DNA of 18,293 nt, taken from assembly GCA_002431635.1 (NCBI GenBank), contig DJGH01000004.1, forward strand, positions 15,140 through 33,432. Direction: 5' to 3'. The position numbers and the translations under genes were made by a program. Source of the stretch: Petrotoga sp. UBA5851. Its GTDB lineage: Bacteria > Thermotogota > Thermotogae > Petrotogales > Petrotogaceae. The notes beneath the pieces are model-generated. The model made no database searches, was not told where the DNA came from, and saw nothing but the letters and a program-made list of their open reading frames with translations. Position 1 is the first letter of the stretch; the number at the start of each line of letters is the position of its first letter. Of this stretch, positions 15,072 to 18,293 are shown in pieces.

Positions 15072-15097
15072 TTATATAATTTTACATTCTTAACCAA
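15071..15097 (-). promoter_or_regulatory. Predicted promoter of the LacI-sugar transport operon
   Basis: On the minus strand TTGGTT (15092-15097) and TATAAC (15071-15076) are 15 bases apart. The -10 is good and the -35 is weak, with a short spacer. The short leader and adjacent operator support the location. Confidence 0.45.
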
Positions 15098-15110
15098 AAC
15101 TAATTATGGG

Positions 15111-15146
15111 TAATCTTCTCTGATTAAGAAAAAATATCAGAGATTA
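15111..15146. repeat. Imperfect inverted repeat upstream of the lacI promoter
   Basis: TCTCTGAT (15117-15124) pairs with ATCAGAGA (15136-15143), 8 bp with an 11-base A-rich loop. An alternative pairing of TAATCT with AGATTA extends the arms to 11 bp with a 3-base bulge. It lies 14 bases beyond the -35 box of the lacI promoter, so it could be a second regulator site or a chance fold. Confidence 0.45.
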
Positions 15147-15149
15147 AAT

Positions 15150-15181
15150 AAAAAAATGTTGATTATACTTAGTATAACAAC
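15150..15181 (-). terminator. Second, weaker terminator-like hairpin
   Basis: On the minus strand GTTG-TTATAC-TAA-GTATAA-(T)-CAAC folds into a 10-bp stem with one bulged base and is followed by a run of seven T. It is AT-rich and weak, but would back up the terminator of the methyltransferase gene and insulate the lacI promoter. Confidence 0.45.
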
Positions 15182-15225
15182 AAAATTAATGAAATGAGAC
15201 TATTTTTCTATTGTGCAAAAAATAA

Positions 15226-15257
15226 AGAAAAAGGAAAGCCTAATAGCTTTCCCTTTT
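15226..15257 (-). terminator. Intrinsic terminator of the PglX-like gene
   Basis: On the minus strand GGAAAGC (15246-15252) pairs with GCTTTCC (15233-15239) around a 6-base loop; one mismatch separates this from four more A-T pairs, and a T-rich tract follows. It begins at the stop codon of the methyltransferase gene. Confidence 0.78.
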
Positions 15258-18225
15258 ACAGACCAAAAAAAAGTTTATACTTCTCTGCAACATCAATAAA
15301 AGATTGAATATTTTCTTTTTCGGGATTAAATATACCGTTCTTCTCACATTCTTTCAGAAGCAGTTCAAGATCGGTCAGATTCTTTTCGTAAACACCTCTT
15401 TTTTTAATTTTCTCCGTATAGTAAAGTCTGCTCACCATGGGCTTGATAAAAGAAGAAATAACTGTCCTGGGAGTGCTTTTTCCAAGGCTTTGAAAGTCAA
15501 CGAAGATGCAGTCTCCTGTTTCTTTAGATCCTATTTGAAATATTACCGGCACATTTTTATACATTTTTATGTGGCAGCGTATATATTCATTAATAAGATA
15601 TTCTTGCAACGAACTTCCTAGACATAATTCCAAAGTATCTTTTTTTAATTTGTATACTTTAAATCGAGACTCTAAAATGTTTATAAGGGATGCATTTTTA
15701 CCTGTTTCATTCATCAGAGCAATAAATCCGCAGCCTGTCTGAGAAATAATTGAACGTACCTCGTGATCCAAAAACCAAAAAACCATATCTTCGGTTCTTT
15801 GGCAATTAATGATCTCCTGAACTGGTTTGCCGTTATTGTAAAGCATAAAAAATGCATCAAGCGGATTTGCACCTGCTTCTCTCTGAATTCTTTCAAATGG
15901 GTTATCGTACTCATATCCTGAGCTGAGACAATATCCTGATATAACGGCATCTTTTTTGGGTTCGATTTCTGTTTTATCCAGTGTTTGTATGTAATCGGCA
16001 ACATCCTGCATGACTTTTTCAAAGTCATCTCCGGCAGTCAGAACTGTTCCAAACTCATTTTTATTAAGATACTTCAGACATAAGGCAGAAAACTCCTTCA
16101 GCCAACTGTAGAAAACCGGAACAAAACACAAAGGGGTGCCCTCATGAAAATGTATTTCATTTCTTCCGTTTTTGGAGATATCGTATATCTGAAAAATACA
16201 TTCTTCTATCATACCTTCAAGAACAGAGATAAAAAGGTCTAGAAAATCTCTTCTTTCAAGTGTATTCTCAAGAACCTGTATATCAAAGCCCTTGCCTAAG
16301 CCTATGACCTGGTGTATCTCAGAAAGCTTATAGTTCATATCTGTGGCTTTGTATGCTTCTTTTTTCATTCTTATGGCTGTGAGGAGTCTAGATGCTCTGT
16401 CCAATCTCAAAGACAGACTGTTTTCCTCTAAGAGATCCTTATGAACCGGAAGATTTCTTAGATCGCCAACTTCCAGATCCACACTTCCGGCTATAAACCC
16501 ATAAATAAAAAATGCCAGTCTGCTGTTCAGAAGAGCCAGAAATCTGAAGGTATGAGAGTCATCATGGCAAAAAACAGAGCTTCCCTTACAATCAAAGAGA
16601 AAACCCTGCGGAAGGTATCTGAAAGTTGAACCAGATGATGTTGTCATTGAATAGGTTATTCCACTTCGGAAATAATACTCTTTATTCGGAAGATTGTTTC
16701 CCGTATTCTGTAAAATTTCGGTGCTCTGACTATCAAAAGCGATTACCCACCAGAGATTTCCGTACCATTTATTGTAAGGCCCGCCTTTGGCATAAGGCAC
16801 CCATTTTTTTGAATTATCAGACGTATCAAACCTTATACTGTTCTTTTCGACCTCCCAGAAGTATCTCAAAAATTTCTTATTATTACCTGTTGCTATTCCC
16901 TGGCGGACATCTGCAAACTCCATTAGCGTGGGATTAGAGAAAATATCTCTGAACTCCTGGGAAATCCAATAAACAAAAGGTTTTCCGGGAATACTTTCAA
17001 AATCATTCTGATCTGAAAAGTAACATAACTCTGGGAATTTCCCTTCAAGTACTCTGTGAAGCGTAGCTTTTTTATCGCAGGCAGCAGTTCCGTCTAATTT
17101 TATATATCTTGCTACAGATGACAGGTGTTTTTCTTTTTTCAGGATAAAGGCGCAGGTATCAACCAGAGCATTATCAAACACCCCACCGAGCCCGAAATGG
17201 ACGAACTCTTTTATATTCATGTTGTCAAGAATGAACGAACGCGTCTGTTTAAAACTGCTTATAAACATGAAAGTCTGAGGAGTAATCATTGCACATATAC
17301 CGTTTTTTTTGAGCAGAGAATGGCTGCGTATTATAAAACAGGCATACAAATTCTTTCTGTAATTTTTATAGTACATGTCAATTTTAGCTTTTAGTTCGGC
17401 AGAATAATCAGAGGAATCCGTGTATGGAGGATTGCTTAATATAATATCAAAGTTTTCCTCTTTGAGAAACTTGGAGTCACCCAAAGGATAAAGACTTCCC
17501 AGAGTTCTGTACTCCGCTGCCGTCTTCAGATTTATGTTTTTTTCGTCAAAGCACGAGAGATTAATCTTTACAGGCTTATCGGCACCATCTTTATATGCTT
17601 TACAGGCTAGTATTATCTTTGCTATTTTTATACCGTAACTATCAATATCGCACCCGAAGATATTTTTTTCAAGTATTAATTTACAGGCCTGATTTTTTTC
17701 AACTCCCTTATCAGTATACAACTGCATAAGATAGTCATATATCCGAATCAGAAAATTTCCACTTCCACATGCCGGGTCAAGTATGCGGATTTTTTTGATT
17801 TCTGTTGCTTTCATTTCATTTAAACCATAATAAGCAAACGCTCCGCCGGTAAGATAATCCACAATCCATAACGGCGTGTATATCTTTGCATGGATAAGCT
17901 CTTTTTTCTGTGCCTTATTTCTTAACTTGCTTTTGGACATATTTCTTGTGTCGTTGCCATAATACTGGTATACCCAACAAAGCATATCGTCTTTTTCCCA
18001 ACAGTCCAGCCGGTCGAATATGTTGCCGATATCCTGACAGTGTTTTTGGTATGTACTCTCAGAATATGGAAAATACATCTGTGTCATCTCAAGTATTCCG
18101 GCATCTTTTATACTATTTTTGAGCAGATAGCGGTTTATAAATACCCCCATAAATCCCTCAAAATCATCAGCAAGGGGAAAGTATGATTTTACCTCCTGTA
18201 CTGCCCATTCAAGATTTTTATACAT
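15256..18225 (-). CDS. PglX-like (BREX-type, Eco57I family) adenine-specific DNA methyltransferase
   Basis: This 989-residue protein should transfer a methyl group from S-adenosylmethionine to adenine N6 in DNA. Visible parts in order: WVYQYYGN and IYTPLWIVDYLTGG (about 84-128), typical of PglX N-termini; motif I DPACGSGNFL (150-159); GCDID (191-195); catalytic SNPPY (264-268); the target-recognition side with ADVRQGIATGNNKKFLRYF (438-456), KGGPYNKWYG (480-489), YYFRSGITYS and VGDLRNLPV (586-594); and a helical C-terminal region. No PD-(D/E)xK nuclease is seen at the N-terminus, unlike type IIG enzymes. It is shorter than many PglX proteins (around 1200). The ATG follows GAGGTGAG. It has its own promoter and terminator, and no other BREX gene is in view. 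A solitary methyltransferase or an unusual type IIG enzyme are the alternatives. Confidence 0.82.
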   Translation of the reverse strand: MYKNLEWAVQEVKSYFPLADDFEGFMGVFINRYLLKNSIKDAGILEMTQMYFPYSESTYQKHCQDIGNIFDRLDCWEKDDMLCWVYQYYGNDTRNMSKSKLRNKAQKKELIHAKIYTPLWIVDYLTGGAFAYYGLNEMKATEIKKIRILDPACGSGNFLIRIYDYLMQLYTDKGVEKNQACKLILEKNIFGCDIDSYGIKIAKIILACKAYKDGADKPVKINLSCFDEKNINLKTAAEYRTLGSLYPLGDSKFLKEENFDIILSNPPYTDSSDYSAELKAKIDMYYKNYRKNLYACFIIRSHSLLKKNGICAMITPQTFMFISSFKQTRSFILDNMNIKEFVHFGLGGVFDNALVDTCAFILKKEKHLSSVARYIKLDGTAACDKKATLHRVLEGKFPELCYFSDQNDFESIPGKPFVYWISQEFRDIFSNPTLMEFADVRQGIATGNNKKFLRYFWEVEKNSIRFDTSDNSKKWVPYAKGGPYNKWYGNLWWVIAFDSQSTEILQNTGNNLPNKEYYFRSGITYSMTTSSGSTFRYLPQGFLFDCKGSSVFCHDDSHTFRFLALLNSRLAFFIYGFIAGSVDLEVGDLRNLPVHKDLLEENSLSLRLDRASRLLTAIRMKKEAYKATDMNYKLSEIHQVIGLGKGFDIQVLENTLERRDFLDLFISVLEGMIEECIFQIYDISKNGRNEIHFHEGTPLCFVPVFYSWLKEFSALCLKYLNKNEFGTVLTAGDDFEKVMQDVADYIQTLDKTEIEPKKDAVISGYCLSSGYEYDNPFERIQREAGANPLDAFFMLYNNGKPVQEIINCQRTEDMVFWFLDHEVRSIISQTGCGFIALMNETGKNASLINILESRFKVYKLKKDTLELCLGSSLQEYLINEYIRCHIKMYKNVPVIFQIGSKETGDCIFVDFQSLGKSTPRTVISSFIKPMVSRLYYTEKIKKRGVYEKNLTDLELLLKECEKNGIFNPEKENIQSFIDVAEKYKLFFGL

Positions 18226-18254
18226 TTTCTCACCTCAAAAAAAACATCTTTTAA

Positions 18255-18283
18255 ATTATACCCTATAAGTACTTTATCTACAA
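18255..18283 (-). promoter_or_regulatory. Promoter of the PglX-like gene
   Basis: On the minus strand TTGTAG (18278-18283) and a perfect TATAAT (18255-18260) are separated by exactly 17 bases and precede the start codon by about 30 bases. This places the start of the transcription unit inside the window. Confidence 0.72.
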
Positions 18284-18293
18284 GAAAAAGGTG

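Noticed and set aside
15304..17394. Several plus-strand open frames opposite the PglX-like gene
   Set aside because: They are short, have no family motifs or good ribosome sites, and lie antisense to a long gene with complete methyltransferase motifs.
15256..18225. Type IIG restriction-modification enzyme
   Set aside because: No PD-(D/E)xK nuclease motif is visible before the methylase domain, and the YTPLWIVDYL and KGGxxxKWYG blocks fit PglX better. It is kept as an alternative in the gene entry.

Overview
The window is AT-rich bacterial DNA with tightly packed genes, strong Shine-Dalgarno sites of the AGGAGGTGA type, frequent AGA/AGG arginine and ATA isoleucine codons, and several GTG or TTG starts. 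Two traits suggest a bacterium with an outer layer or periplasm: an SLBB-repeat polysaccharide-export-type protein, and a sugar-binding protein with a signal-peptidase-I-like leader and no lipobox cysteine. Together with the codon habits this fits Thermotogota best. A thermophilic Firmicutes-like lineage cannot be excluded without a search, so lineage is inference only.

Positions 1-4200, plus strand. The window opens inside an SLBB-repeat protein. Next come an HU-type nucleoid protein with its own promoter and terminator, a P1 (DmpA/S58) self-cleaving peptidase, and a small ComFB-family protein. A translationally coupled pair follows: a PspC-domain membrane protein and a membrane-anchored toastrack-like protein. 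A Fur-box-like sequence precedes this pair, which looks like an envelope-stress or envelope-integrity module.

Positions 4201-8140, plus strand. One compact five-gene unit encodes a tandem GNAT acetyltransferase, an AhpD/CMD-like CxxC protein, an unrecognised 160-residue protein, galactokinase and an aldose-1-epimerase-like mutarotase. It ends at a hairpin shared with a convergent PHP-family phosphoesterase on the minus strand. The last two genes suggest galactose entry into the Leloir route.

Positions 8880-10960. An AraC/Rob-type regulator with a GyrI-like ligand domain is divergent from the PHP gene. After it come a GNAT acetyltransferase and the wreck of a short-chain dehydrogenase (ACG in place of the start codon, internal deletion, T8 frameshift, lost C-terminus).

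Positions 10929-15100, minus strand. A four-gene sugar-uptake operon is read in the order LacI regulator, periplasmic binding protein, MalF-like permease, MalG-like permease. An 18-bp palindrome beside the lacI promoter is a likely autoregulatory operator. A hairpin between the binding protein and the permeases probably sets their expression ratio. No transport ATPase is present, so a shared one encoded elsewhere is inferred.

Positions 15110-18283, minus strand. A 989-residue BREX PglX-like adenine DNA methyltransferase has its own promoter and terminator and no visible BREX partner, so it looks solitary. Hairpins between it and the lacI promoter insulate the two units. No tRNA, rRNA, CRISPR array or insertion sequence was seen, and no stretch longer than 300 bases lacks a gene.
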